Notes under the pieces: model-generated
The model's database searches: none
What the model saw: only the letters and a program-made list of their open reading frames with translations
Told to the model about the DNA's origin: nothing
Made by a program: the position numbers and the translations under genes
From: Streptomyces sp. LBL
GTDB lineage: Bacteria; Actinomycetota; Actinomycetes; Streptomycetales; Streptomycetaceae
Direction: 5' to 3'
Assembly: GCF_029893585.1 (NCBI RefSeq)
Contig: NZ_JARXYX010000018.1
Location: forward strand, 1 to 64,000
Length of the DNA: 64,000 bases
Shown: positions 16,533-24,450 of the stretch, piece by piece
Numbering within the stretch: position 1 is the first letter of the stretch
Layout: every line of letters begins with the position of its first letter

Positions 16533-16658
16533 TTTGCCCCCTCATTGCCGCTCATTGCCGCGTGGCCGGACACATCCGTCTTCGACCTCACGGAAGGACG
16601 TGGAGATTCTCGGGAGCCGACGGAGCCGACGGCTGTCGGGCATCGCCCTGCGCGGACC

Positions 16659-16733
16659 GGGCGGGCCCGCCCCTGCGGGGCCTCAGAACCGCAGGACGGG
16701 AGAACCGCAGGACGTGAGAACCGCAGGACGTGA
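16659..16733. repeat. 14-bp palindrome followed by three 16-bp tandem repeats
   Basis: GGGCGGGCCCGCCC (16659-16672) is a perfect palindrome. Copies of GAACCGCAGGACGTGA follow at 16686, 16702 and 16718, ending 11 bp from the stop codon of the monooxygenase gene. The palindrome may terminate the upstream operon ahead of the condensation gene. Confidence 0.8.
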
Positions 16734-16743
16734 CCGTGGGGTG

Positions 16744-18057
16744 TCAGAACTCCAGCAGGTTCTCGCGCAGCGTGGCCCCGGCTGTGTAGGCAGAGCGCGT
16801 CAGGCCGCGGCGCTGGAGCGCCGGGACGAGTCCGTCTGTGACCTCGGCGACGTAGCGGCGGTTCATCCGCAGCAGGGGCGTCGTGAGGATGAACCCGTCG
16901 CCGCCCACCTCGTCCATCACCTCGCCCATGCGGTCCGCGACCTGGTCCGGTGTGCCGACCAGCTCCACCGAGGACACCAGCCCGCCGGCGCCGTCCATCA
17001 CCAGTTCGCGCAGGGTCTTGTCGCTTCCCCACTGCTGGAACTTGTCCAGGGTGCCCTGCTCGCCGTTGGTCTCCAGCTTGTACGGCAGCGGCTTGTCGAC
17101 GTCGAACTGCGCGAAGTCGATCTCGGTGAGGGCGGACATCTGGGCGAGGATGTCCCTGATGAACTGGGGCGAGGAGACGGTCCTGGCCTGCTTCTCCCGC
17201 GCGTCCTCCTCCGTGTCGCCCAGGGTGGGGGTGACGCAGAACAGCACCCTGATCTCGGCGGGGTCCCGGCCCAGTTTCCTGGCCCGGCTGTGGATGTCGT
17301 CGCGGAAGGCCTTCATGCTTTCCGGGCCGTTGGCGATGGCGATGATCGAGTCGGCGTTGCGGGCAGCGAAGTCCCGTCCCGCGGGGGAGGCGCCGGCCTG
17401 GACGAACGCGGGGCGGTGCTGGGGCGAGGGCACCGTGTTCAAAGGGCCGCGCACAGTGAAGTACTCGCCCTTGAAGTTGATCGGGCGGACCTTGGTGTGG
17501 TCGGCGTAGATCCCCTTCTCCCGGTCGAGCACGACCGCGTCCTTGTCCCAGGAGGCGAACAGCTGCCTGACCACCTCGACGTACTCGTCCGCCATCGCGT
17601 AGCGGACGTCGCGCGGCGGCAGCTTCTCCATGCCGAAGTTCTGGGCGGCCAGGTCCTCGGCGCTGGTGACGATGTTCCAGCCGTAGCGCCCGCCGAGCAT
17701 GTTGTCCATGGTGGAGGCCAGACGCGCGGTCATGAACGGGGGATAGGCCAGCGTGGACAGCGTGGTGACGATGCCGAGGTGCTGGGTGGCCAGCCCCATG
17801 GCGACGGCGAGCGGGACGGGGTCGTGCTTGGGCACGATCATGGCCTGCGTGAGCGCCGCCTCCCGCGAGCCGCCGTAGCTCTCGGGCACCATGAGCTTGT
17901 CCTCGACGATGACGAAGTCGAAGCAGGCGCGCTCCAGCGCCTGGGCCACACCGGTGTGGAACGTGCCGTCCCAGGGCGAGCCCCCCGTGCCGAACGGGCC
18001 CCGCCATTCGTCCGCGGCGAAGTCGAAGATGAAGGCCAGATGGAATTTACGCGTCAT
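16744..18057 (-). CDS. FMNH2-dependent LLM monooxygenase, NtaA/SnaA/DszA family
   Basis: A 437-residue protein with the TIM-barrel of two-component flavin monooxygenases. ALERACFDFVIVEDKLMVPE, HLGIVTTLSTLAYPPF, GRYGWNIVTS and PAFVQAGASPAGRDFAA follow the order seen in nitrilotriacetate and pristinamycin-IIA monooxygenases. These enzymes take FMNH2 from a separate reductase and oxidise N- or S-containing substrates or open rings; the substrate here cannot be read. The start overlaps the creatininase-like gene by 11 bp, so the two are translationally coupled. The broken flavin reductase at 20441 is the expected partner. Confidence 0.87.
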   Translation of the reverse strand: MTRKFHLAFIFDFAADEWRGPFGTGGSPWDGTFHTGVAQALERACFDFVIVEDKLMVPESYGGSREAALTQAMIVPKHDPVPLAVAMGLATQHLGIVTTLSTLAYPPFMTARLASTMDNMLGGRYGWNIVTSAEDLAAQNFGMEKLPPRDVRYAMADEYVEVVRQLFASWDKDAVVLDREKGIYADHTKVRPINFKGEYFTVRGPLNTVPSPQHRPAFVQAGASPAGRDFAARNADSIIAIANGPESMKAFRDDIHSRARKLGRDPAEIRVLFCVTPTLGDTEEDAREKQARTVSSPQFIRDILAQMSALTEIDFAQFDVDKPLPYKLETNGEQGTLDKFQQWGSDKTLRELVMDGAGGLVSSVELVGTPDQVADRMGEVMDEVGGDGFILTTPLLRMNRRYVAEVTDGLVPALQRRGLTRSAYTAGATLRENLLEF

Positions 18058-18871
18058 GATTGCGCGTCCCTTCTGTTGCGGTGGCGGCCCGGCGGGGCTC
18101 GTCCGGTCCGGTCCGCGCCCGCAGGAGCCCGGCGCCTTCGCGTACCATGGCCACCGCCTCGTCGGTCACATGGCGGAAGAGCTTCTCGCCCAGCTCGGCG
18201 CTCGATCCCGAAGTCGAGGACAGGACACCGTTGTTGCTGATCAGGTCCACGTCGACGGGGTGCAGGTACACCCCGGCGCGCGGCGGGGTGTCGTGGTCCG
18301 GCCGCAGGTCGGTGACCAGGTCCGGCCGCAGGTGGAGCATCAGGCTCGTCTCGGTCACGCCCGCGTGCTCCGCGTGCCAGCCGGGGAAGGCGTCCGTCTC
18401 GGCGGCTGTCCAGGACTCCTGCACGAGGCTCCACCAGCTGAAGGCGAAGACCTCCTTGTCGGCGAGCAGGCCCTCTTGGCGCACCTGGTCGAGCGCCTCG
18501 AAGATGTACGGCTCGTTCTCGAAGTGCCCGTTCACCACGACCAGCCGCGCCATCGGCAGGCATAGCAGCGACCGCAGCGCCTCGCGCAGGAACCGGACGA
18601 GGGTGTCCCCGCCCACGTACACGGTGCCGGGGAACGACAGCCCGCCGCCGCTCTGCGGCAGCGACCGCGCGGCGATCGACTGCACCGGCAGGGTGAGCCC
18701 GTCGAGCTCGCCGGCGATCTCGCGGGCGAACTCCTCGGCGAGCACGGCGTCGACGGAGAGCGGCAGGTGCGGACCGTGCTGCTCGGTGGCCCCGATGGGC
18801 CAGACGACGGTCCGGCCGGTCACCCGGTCGGTGATCTGGGCGCTGGTGAGGTCGGTGATCGGCCCGGCCAT
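18047..18871 (-). CDS. creatininase-family cyclic amidohydrolase
   Basis: A 274-residue protein close to genuine creatininases. WPIGATEQHGPHLPLSVDAV carries metal ligands Glu30, His32 and Asp41. VVVNGHFENEPYIFEALDQ carries His116 and Glu118. WHAEHAGVTETSLMLHLRPD supplies the conserved C-terminal HAG-ETS block. Creatininase opens or closes the five-membered lactam of creatinine/creatine, while relatives include MftE and FAPy deformylase. Nothing else in the window suggests creatinine catabolism, and the gene is sandwiched between a DHODH-like gene (TGATG overlap) and the monooxygenase, so a cyclic amide intermediate of the cluster product is the likely substrate. Confidence 0.87.
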   Translation of the reverse strand: MAGPITDLTSAQITDRVTGRTVVWPIGATEQHGPHLPLSVDAVLAEEFAREIAGELDGLTLPVQSIAARSLPQSGGGLSFPGTVYVGGDTLVRFLREALRSLLCLPMARLVVVNGHFENEPYIFEALDQVRQEGLLADKEVFAFSWWSLVQESWTAAETDAFPGWHAEHAGVTETSLMLHLRPDLVTDLRPDHDTPPRAGVYLHPVDVDLISNNGVLSSTSGSSAELGEKLFRHVTDEAVAMVREGAGLLRARTGPDEPRRAATATEGTRNHDA

Positions 18872-19755
18872 CAGGTCGTCACCTCCACCGTCTCGAGGGT
18901 GACGGGAGCGGTCCCGGAGAGGATGTCGTCGGTCTCGGCGACGATCCTCTTCAGCGTGTCGTACATGTCGGTGTGCAGTGCCGTGTACACCTGCGCCACG
19001 TGTGCGCCGACGTTCAGATAGTCCGCCACGTCGCGGCCGGAGTTGATGCCGCCGCACCCCATGATGGGCAGGTCGAACCCCCGCTTGCGCAGTCGCCAGA
19101 TGGCCGCCAGCACCAGGGGCTTGATGCCCGCCCCCGAGTAGCCGTAGGTGCCGCCCAGTTCCAGCCCGCCGGTCAGCGGGGACACGGCCGCGCCGGGGAT
19201 GGTGTCGCTCATCGTGATGGCGTCCGCGCCGCCGGCGATCGCGGCCCGCACCCGCTCTTCCAGGGCGTCGCCGATGGCCACCTTGACCGAGAAGGGCAGC
19301 GCGACCCGGCTGCGGGTCTCGGCGGTATACGCGAATACCCGGTCGGGGTCGTCGTCCCCGAACCCGGTCTCGTCGTTGAGGCACGAGATGCCAAGTTCCA
19401 ACGCCCGGCAGCCGGTGCGCTCGACCTCCCGAGCGAGCTCGCCCAGCTCCACTGGCGTGTCGGCGTGGACGGAGGCGATGACCGGCAGCCCCTCCGCGGC
19501 ACAGGAGCGCAGGGCCCGCAGCCAGTAGTCGACGGAGCGCTTGGAGTACGTCGTGCTGTTCAGCATGCCGACGGGCAGCCGCAGGATCCGCTCCTCCAGC
19601 CCCTGCGGGGGACTGGGGTGGATGGTCTTGGTGACAACGGCTCCCGCGCCCGAAGTCAGCAGTCTGCGTATGTTGCGCTCCTGATCCGTCAGGAGCCCGG
19701 ATCCGACGATCACCGGATTCTTGATCCGTAAGCCCAGGACAGGAAAGTCGGGCAC
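18871..19755 (-). CDS. dihydroorotate dehydrogenase-like FMN oxidoreductase
   Basis: A 294-residue alpha/beta barrel of the PyrD type 1 / dihydropyrimidine dehydrogenase family. RIKNPVIVGSGLLTD opens it, LELGISCLNDETGFG matches the substrate and flavin-binding NxSCPN segment but with Leu for Pro, GGADAITMSDT is the middle block, and MGCGGINSGRDVADYLNVGA is the phosphate-binding GGI loop. It has no iron-sulfur domain. A housekeeping pyrD would normally lie in the pyr operon, so this copy probably acts on a related dihydropyrimidine or imide. The GTG start has a gggaga ribosome binding site, and the stop overlaps the creatininase start. Confidence 0.85.
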   Translation of the reverse strand: MPDFPVLGLRIKNPVIVGSGLLTDQERNIRRLLTSGAGAVVTKTIHPSPPQGLEERILRLPVGMLNSTTYSKRSVDYWLRALRSCAAEGLPVIASVHADTPVELGELAREVERTGCRALELGISCLNDETGFGDDDPDRVFAYTAETRSRVALPFSVKVAIGDALEERVRAAIAGGADAITMSDTIPGAAVSPLTGGLELGGTYGYSGAGIKPLVLAAIWRLRKRGFDLPIMGCGGINSGRDVADYLNVGAHVAQVYTALHTDMYDTLKRIVAETDDILSGTAPVTLETVEVTT

Positions 19756-19807
19756 TTGGCTCTCCCTCGAAAGAGGACAGGGGTGCAGGTGGGGGTCGGC
19801 GCACGCC

Positions 19808-20341
19808 CTATGCGGAGGTGACGGCGTCCTCCTGCTGGTCCAGGGCCGCGAGGATGGCCTCGATCAGCCGCTCGGGCTTCTCGTTGAACTCGTCGAAGCC
19901 GATGGCCTGCACCGAGCCCACGCGGTGCAGCCCCTTGAGGAGGTGGCTCGCCGAATCCACGAAGGGCTGTGGGGTGATGAGCACGACGGGTCGCTCCAGG
20001 GCCGTGGCCCACCCGAGTTCGATGTGTGTGCCGTCCGTCCGGTGCAGGGTCTGGTCGGGCAGAACCGGGAGAATCGGGACGAAGATGTCGCACTTCTTCA
20101 TCCATTGGAAATCCCGCACCGACACCTGTTCCGGGGTGAAAGCCGCCGTCTCCGCTCCGAACTTCTCGACCATGTGTGCCGAGAAGATGTTTCCGCCGTG
20201 CTCCCGGACCGTGCCGATCGCCCGGAGGAACGTGTCCTGCAGGGGGCCGGGGAAGCCCTGGACGATGGCGTGCTGGATCGGCCCTCCGATGAAGACATCG
20301 AACCCCGCGAGCAGGCCCGGCTGGTTCGCGGCAGAGTCCAT
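19808..20341 (-). CDS. nucleoside 2-deoxyribosyltransferase-superfamily protein
   Basis: A 177-residue protein with the NDT/MilB-like fold signature. FDVFIGGPIQ (14-23) is the nucleotide-binding start, FSAHMVEKFG a substrate-loop segment, DFQWMKKCDIFVPILP contains the conserved Asp (Asp85), and GTHIELGWATALERPVVLIT contains the predicted catalytic Glu108. Relatives include deoxyribosyltransferases and the CMP N-glycosidases MilB and BlsM of nucleoside antibiotic pathways. Its position at the head of the coupled operon suggests release or exchange of a base feeding the pathway. gaggag lies before the ATG. Confidence 0.78.
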   Translation of the reverse strand: MDSAANQPGLLAGFDVFIGGPIQHAIVQGFPGPLQDTFLRAIGTVREHGGNIFSAHMVEKFGAETAAFTPEQVSVRDFQWMKKCDIFVPILPVLPDQTLHRTDGTHIELGWATALERPVVLITPQPFVDSASHLLKGLHRVGSVQAIGFDEFNEKPERLIEAILAALDQQEDAVTSA

Positions 20342-20396
20342 TTCGTCGACACTCTCCTCTTTAGGATTGGGATCGTTGTTTTCCGCTCGGGAAGAG

Positions 20397-20430
20397 TGCT
20401 CCGGAATGACGGGAGTCCCATTCCGGAGCA
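20397..20430. terminator. 11-bp perfect hairpin between the reductase and NDT-like genes
   Basis: TGCTCCGGAAT (20397-20407) pairs with ATTCCGGAGCA (20420-20430) around a 12-base loop. It follows the flavin reductase stop on the minus strand and could attenuate or terminate transcription before the NDT-like gene. Confidence 0.7.
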
Positions 20431-20440
20431 GTCGGTCGGT

Positions 20441-20976
20441 TCAGTCGACGGCTTCGCCGCCCACCTGCGCGTAGCGACCCCGGTAATACAGCAGGGGAGG
20501 ACGGGCGGGAGTCGCGTCGAGCCATCGGACGTCTCCCGCGACGATGACGTGGTCGCCCCGTCGTATTCCATGTGCTGTTGGTAGTCGAGCCATGCGGAAG
20601 CGCCTGCCAGTAGCGGGGATCCATAGGGGGAGAAGATCCATGCGACACCCCCTGGAACCTGTCGCCGCCGGACTGCGCGAATTGAATGCCGAGGCTGCGC
20701 TGGTTCTCCGCCAGTACATTGACGCAGAAAGAGCCGCGGGCGCTGATGATGGGCCAGGTCGTCGAGGTTCGGCTGGGACACAGGACGATCCGGGGAGGGC
20801 GGAGCGACAGGGAGGAGAACGCCTGGCAGGTGAAGCCCACGGGTCCGTCCGGCCCCATGGAGGTGACCACTGTTACTCCGGAGCAGAAATTCCCGAGTAC
20901 CGAGCGGAATTCTGCGGGATTGACGGGATTGACTTGTCCCCCGGCGCACCGTGCCTCGAATTGCCCGTTCGGGCAT
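20441..20976 (-). pseudogene. flavin reductase (RutF/HpaC-like) split by frameshifts at G-runs
   Basis: Three frames together spell one flavin reductase. The first carries NPAEFRSVLGNFCSGVTVVT and GFTCQAFSSLSLRPPRIVLC to GGDRFQG. The second continues VAWIFSPYGSPLLAGASAWL DYQQHM. The third ends with GDHVIVAGDVRWLDATPARP and LLYYRGRYAQVGGEAVD. Both internal switches need one extra G in a run of G (about 20662 and 20557). An upstream ATG at 20976 with a good ggagg site is joined to the first frame only if a third G-run differs by one. This is either a genuine pseudogene or clustered homopolymer errors. An intact product would supply FMNH2 to the LLM monooxygenase. Confidence 0.75.
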
Positions 20977-21453
20977 CGAGACCTCCGTACACGCCGCACG
21001 ACCGCGCGGGAGAATCGAACACATCACGGACCGCTCGTCCGGCCGTGGCTGACGCGCTGTCAGGTAAGCACGCGAAGGTGGTTGTTCCCTCGCCTTTCCC
21101 GGCCCCACGGTCGGGGTGGCCGACCGCGAGGGACTCTCCGTGATCACCGCATCGGGTATCGTCGCGGTCCACGGCGCTTCGAACATTCAGGGACGGTGCG
21201 GCGACGGGCCCGGTCGCCCGATCGGGTAGTAGTCGGCGGCTGCTACGGGAGTGCAACCGTCGAGCGGCTTCGTCTACGACCATGCCCCTTAGTCGACATG
21301 ATCTCGTCCGGCGGAGTCCAACACAGGTAAGCTGTGGGACGACAGTGGTTCACTGTGACAGCAGGTGAGGATGTTAACGGAGACTGTGGCGCTGTATGGC
21401 ATTGCTTACTGCGGGTTCATGTTCAACGCGCACAACTCCGTGGAATAGCGCAT
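20977..21453. promoter_or_regulatory. divergent regulatory region of the cluster, with a palindrome at 21342-21356
   Basis: This gene-free stretch separates the leftward operon from the LysR gene. ACAGTG-GTT-CACTGT (21342-21356) is a perfect inverted repeat about 100 bp before the LysR start and a plausible regulator site. GC content falls noticeably toward the LysR start. I see no iron box here. Confidence 0.5.
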
Positions 21454-22395
21454 ATGGAACTTGATTTACGCCTCATACGCTATGCGGTGATCCTGGCAGA
21501 TGAGTTGCACTTCGGGCGTGCCGCTCAAAAGTTACTGATTGCCCAGCAAACATTGTCCTCGCAGATCGCTCAGCTCGAAGCCAGGCTGGGGGTCGTGCTC
21601 TTTATCCGGGACAGCCGTCACGTCGAGCTGACACCGGCCGGAGTATTTTTTGTCGACCGCGGTCGGCGGCTGCTCGCAGAGGCCCGGGCCATGATCGTGG
21701 AGCTCAACCGGACCGCGCCGCTGCTGCGGGTCGATGTGATCACCGAGGGGCTGCCCACCACCGACCTGATCGCGCGGCAGCTGCGCTCGCGACTGCCCGA
21801 GGTGACGCTGGAAGTCGTGCAGGGGCACGGTTTCACCGTCGCCGTGACGGGTCTCCTCCAGGGCAGGACCGATCTCGCCTTCGGCCGGGTGCACGGCCTC
21901 GACGGCCCCCTGCCCAAGGTTCTGCAGCACCAGCTGGTGCGGCTGGAGTCCATGGGCGTCGCCCTGCCCGCGGAGCACAAGCTCGCCGGGCACGACGCCG
22001 TCCGGATGGAGGATCTGGCCGAGTACCCGTTGCTGCTGCACATCGCAGAGGAGGCGACCGACTGGCTGGACTGGAACGAGGAACTCATCGCCGAGTTCGG
22101 GCTGGAGGTCGGGTACCGCATGCGCGGCCACGGCCGCAGTGCGGCCAACGCGGCGGTGACCGCCTACCACGCGCCGGCGTTAGGGCCGCTGTTCACACCG
22201 GTGGCGGACGACGTGGTGGTGCGGCCGGTGGTCGACCCGGTACCCGTCTACCCGTTCTCGGCAGTCTGGCGGTCCGGACCGCCGATCAAGTCGCTGGACG
22301 GCGCCATCACCGCCATCCGCACCATCGCCGCCGAGAGCGGTTGGCTGGATCCGCCGCCCCAGGCATGGTGGATGCCCGCCGCCGACCACACCTGA
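21454..22395 (+). CDS. LysR-family transcriptional regulator with three TTA codons
   Basis: A 313-residue regulator. Residues 1-60 form the winged helix-turn-helix (ELHFGRAAQKLLIAQQTLSS then QIAQLEARLGVVLFIRDSRH), and the remainder is a periplasmic-binding-like effector domain. The ATG at 21454 gives a normal LysR N-terminus; the open frame upstream to 21334 is not LysR-like. TTA leucine codons occur at codons 5, 27 and 243 (21466, 21532, 22180), so translation should need the bldA tRNA. It is divergent from the salicylate cluster and is the likely pathway regulator. The low-GC 5' end hints at horizontal origin. Confidence 0.9.
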   Translation: MELDLRLIRYAVILADELHFGRAAQKLLIAQQTLSSQIAQLEARLGVVLFIRDSRHVELTPAGVFFVDRGRRLLAEARAMIVELNRTAPLLRVDVITEGLPTTDLIARQLRSRLPEVTLEVVQGHGFTVAVTGLLQGRTDLAFGRVHGLDGPLPKVLQHQLVRLESMGVALPAEHKLAGHDAVRMEDLAEYPLLLHIAEEATDWLDWNEELIAEFGLEVGYRMRGHGRSAANAAVTAYHAPALGPLFTPVADDVVVRPVVDPVPVYPFSAVWRSGPPIKSLDGAITAIRTIAAESGWLDPPPQAWWMPAADHT

Positions 22396-22396
22396 A

Positions 22397-22416
22397 CCGC
22401 CCCGACGCCGGGGCGG
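22397..22416. terminator. GC hairpin after the LysR gene
   Basis: CCGCCCCG (22397-22404) pairs with CGGGGCGG (22409-22416) around a 4-base loop immediately after the stop codon. Confidence 0.65.
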
Positions 22417-22615
22417 GCGGTCTTCGGATGCAATGGTCTGCACGACCCCCGGTTTCGCAGACCCGGTCCGGCCCGCACGTTCGGTGACGGCGGTCTCGTT
22501 CAGCGCGTAGGCCAGGTGGCGGGAAGTCCCGGCCGGGTGGGCCAATGCCAAACCTCGGCGGTGGGCCGGGGCAACCGCCGGTGGAGGACATCTCCGTGCG
22601 CTTCCTCCGAGGTTT

Positions 22616-23014
22616 TCAGTCGTCCGCGTAGTTCCGGAATATCTGTCCTCCCGTACTGTCCAGAGCCCCGTGGACAACGTCGAGCAGTCCTGTACAGCTC
22701 GCGCCTGGCCGGAGCAGGGCTCGGAGTTCTTGTCCAGCGGATGCGAACATGGCAGGTGCGGAGCTTTCCGTCAGCGAAAAGCCACCGGAAAGCTCCGCGC
22801 GGGTGCAGGTGCCACAGAGAGACTCGGTAAGGATTCCATCCTGGAGTTCGGACATCCAGGCAGAAGTCTCTCCACCTCCACGAGACCGCCAAGTGACGGC
22901 AAACTGCCGGTCATGACCAGCCACGCGCATCTCAGTCAGCTGGGCGAATTCCCCGAGTGTTCGCACCGCGTCCTTCGAAGCGACTGACGAACAGGGCCGC
23001 ATATACGTCGGCAA
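22616..23014 (-). CDS. hypothetical protein, accessory
   Basis: A possible 132-residue protein that I do not recognise. The sequence looks protein-like (VRTLGEFAQLTEMRVAGHDR, then ELSGGFSLTESSAPAMFASA) with mixed helix and strand character, no signal peptide and no membrane segment. Its GC content is lower than that of the core genes. It lies just outside the LysR gene and before a truncated oxidoreductase gene, in a stretch that looks recently rearranged. Start choice is uncertain; an internal ATG would remove about 30 residues. Confidence 0.45.
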   Translation of the reverse strand: MPTYMRPCSSVASKDAVRTLGEFAQLTEMRVAGHDRQFAVTWRSRGGGETSAWMSELQDGILTESLCGTCTRAELSGGFSLTESSAPAMFASAGQELRALLRPGASCTGLLDVVHGALDSTGGQIFRNYADD

Positions 23015-23092
23015 TGGCGACGAAGCGGCTTCTGCCTCCGGGCATGCTGACGAAAAAGGCCAACGGCCTTCCGCCGACCTGAAAGCGTACGC

Positions 23093-23365
23093 ATGTCAAC
23101 CGAACTCACCGAGTCAGAAGTCAGATGTTCCTTCCCCGCCAGGCCCGCTGTGGCGCCGTCGCGGCGAACGTTCATCGCGACGACTACCGCGGTCTGCGGG
23201 GTCGTCGCGGCCGGCGGCCTGGTCGCGGGGCCGCCGCTGCCGGGCATCGAGGAAGCGGCTGCCGCCGATGCCCCCCGAGTGGTCGTGTCTCGCTGACGGT
23301 CGACGGGAAGCGGCATTCCGTCACGGTCGACAACCGGACCTCGCTGCTGGACCTGCTGCGCGAGA
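23093..23365 (+). pseudogene. truncated Tat-exported [2Fe-2S] subunit of an aldehyde/xanthine oxidoreductase
   Basis: The first frame gives a twin-arginine signal (SRRTFIATTTAVCGVVAAGG) and stops at 23296. A neighbouring frame continues with VSLTVDGKRHSVTVDNRTSL LDLLRE, the start of the plant-type ferredoxin domain of PaoA/YagT-like subunits. The frame switch coincides with a C-run near 23270. After LLRE the sequence diverges and the iron-binding cysteines are absent, so only the N-terminal end survives. Confidence 0.65.
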
Positions 23366-23442
23366 TCACGGACCGCGCAGAACTTCTTGAACCCGGCAGG
23401 TACAGACCAATCCTCCCCCAGAACGAGTGAAACAATCCCCTC

Positions 23443-24339
23443 ATGGCGGAAATCCTCCAGAAGGACGGTACTTGGGCCTTCGACGGCGACGCCCTGAGGC
23501 TGGCTCCCGGCCGGGACAAGAACGTCAGCCTGCTCCGCAAGACGCTCGGTGAACTCGTTCTTCCCCTGCGCGCGTTGGCGGGCGTCTCCTTCGAACAGGG
23601 CAAGAAGACCGGGCGGCTGCGGCTGCGGCTGCGGGACGGCGCCGATCCGCTGCTGCTGGCCACCGGCGGCCGGCTCACCGAGCCGCACGATCCCTACCAG
23701 CTGATCGTCGAGTCCGGCCGCTACGGAGTCGCCGAGTACTTCGTGGACGAGGTCCGCAACGCGCTGCTCCTGGACCAGGTTCCGGCCGACCCGGTGGACG
23801 CGTATCTGCTGCCGGGCCCGGCCGTGCCGGTCTCGGTCTCCGCCGGAGACGGCACCGCGAGCTTCGACGGCGAGCAGGTCCGTCTGGAGTGGAACTGGAA
23901 GACGGAGGACGCCAAGGCCGCCGCCGGCGCCCGCACCCTCGCGCTCAGCGAGATCACCGGCGTGCAGTGGCATCCGGGGGTCGGTCTGGAGAACGGCTTC
24001 CTCCGCTTCACCGTGCGGAACGCCCCGGCCAAGGCCCCGCCGAAGTACGACCCGAACGCCGTGGAGCTGTGGAACTTCCGGAAGGACCCGCTGATGGCCC
24101 TGGTCGCGGCGGCCGTCCAGGTCCGGCTGCCGCATCCGGCGACCCAGGTGAGGGACGTACGGCCGGTCCTGGCCGAGGCGGCGCTCGCCGCGTCCGCGCC
24201 CGCGCCCGCGCCGGCCGTCGAGGACGGCCACGACGCGGTGCTGCGGCGACTGCGCGAACTCGGTGAGCTGCACCGCTCGGGTGTGCTCACGGACGAGGAG
24301 TTCGCGGTGGCCAAGCGGGCGATCCTCAGGAAGATGTGA
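23443..24339 (+). CDS. DUF4429 protein with C-terminal SHOCT motif
   Basis: A 298-residue protein with two tandem PH-like DUF4429 domains. In each, a GTWAFDGDALRL- or GTASFDGEQVRLEW-type start is followed by LPLRALAGVSFE or LALSEITGVQWHPG. An Ala-Pro linker leads to a short SHOCT helix (RRLRELGELHRSGVLTDEEF). SHOCT motifs are short C-terminal modules thought to mediate oligomerisation, and DUF4429 function is unknown. It resumes the conserved Streptomyces gene order after the inserted cluster. Confidence 0.88.
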   Translation: MAEILQKDGTWAFDGDALRLAPGRDKNVSLLRKTLGELVLPLRALAGVSFEQGKKTGRLRLRLRDGADPLLLATGGRLTEPHDPYQLIVESGRYGVAEYFVDEVRNALLLDQVPADPVDAYLLPGPAVPVSVSAGDGTASFDGEQVRLEWNWKTEDAKAAAGARTLALSEITGVQWHPGVGLENGFLRFTVRNAPAKAPPKYDPNAVELWNFRKDPLMALVAAAVQVRLPHPATQVRDVRPVLAEAALAASAPAPAPAVEDGHDAVLRRLRELGELHRSGVLTDEEFAVAKRAILRKM

Positions 24340-24400
24340 GGATCGCCCGCTCGGGATGCGCCCTGCGTTCCGTCCGGGCACACGGACACCGCTCGTGGCC

Positions 24401-24450
24401 TTACTTGGCCCTACTTGGCACTACTTAGCCCTACTTGGCCCTACTTGGCC
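24401..24450. repeat. five 10-bp tandem repeats spanning a stop codon
   Basis: Five units of CTACTTGGCC (two with single changes) occupy exactly 24401-24450. The last unit contains the TAG stop of the phosphoesterase gene on the minus strand, so the array has grown outward from that gene's 3' end. Confidence 0.9.

Noticed and set aside
20361..20999. One intact 212-codon gene for the flavin reductase
   Set aside because: Only its first 90 or so residues resemble a flavin reductase; the conserved remainder lies in two other frames.
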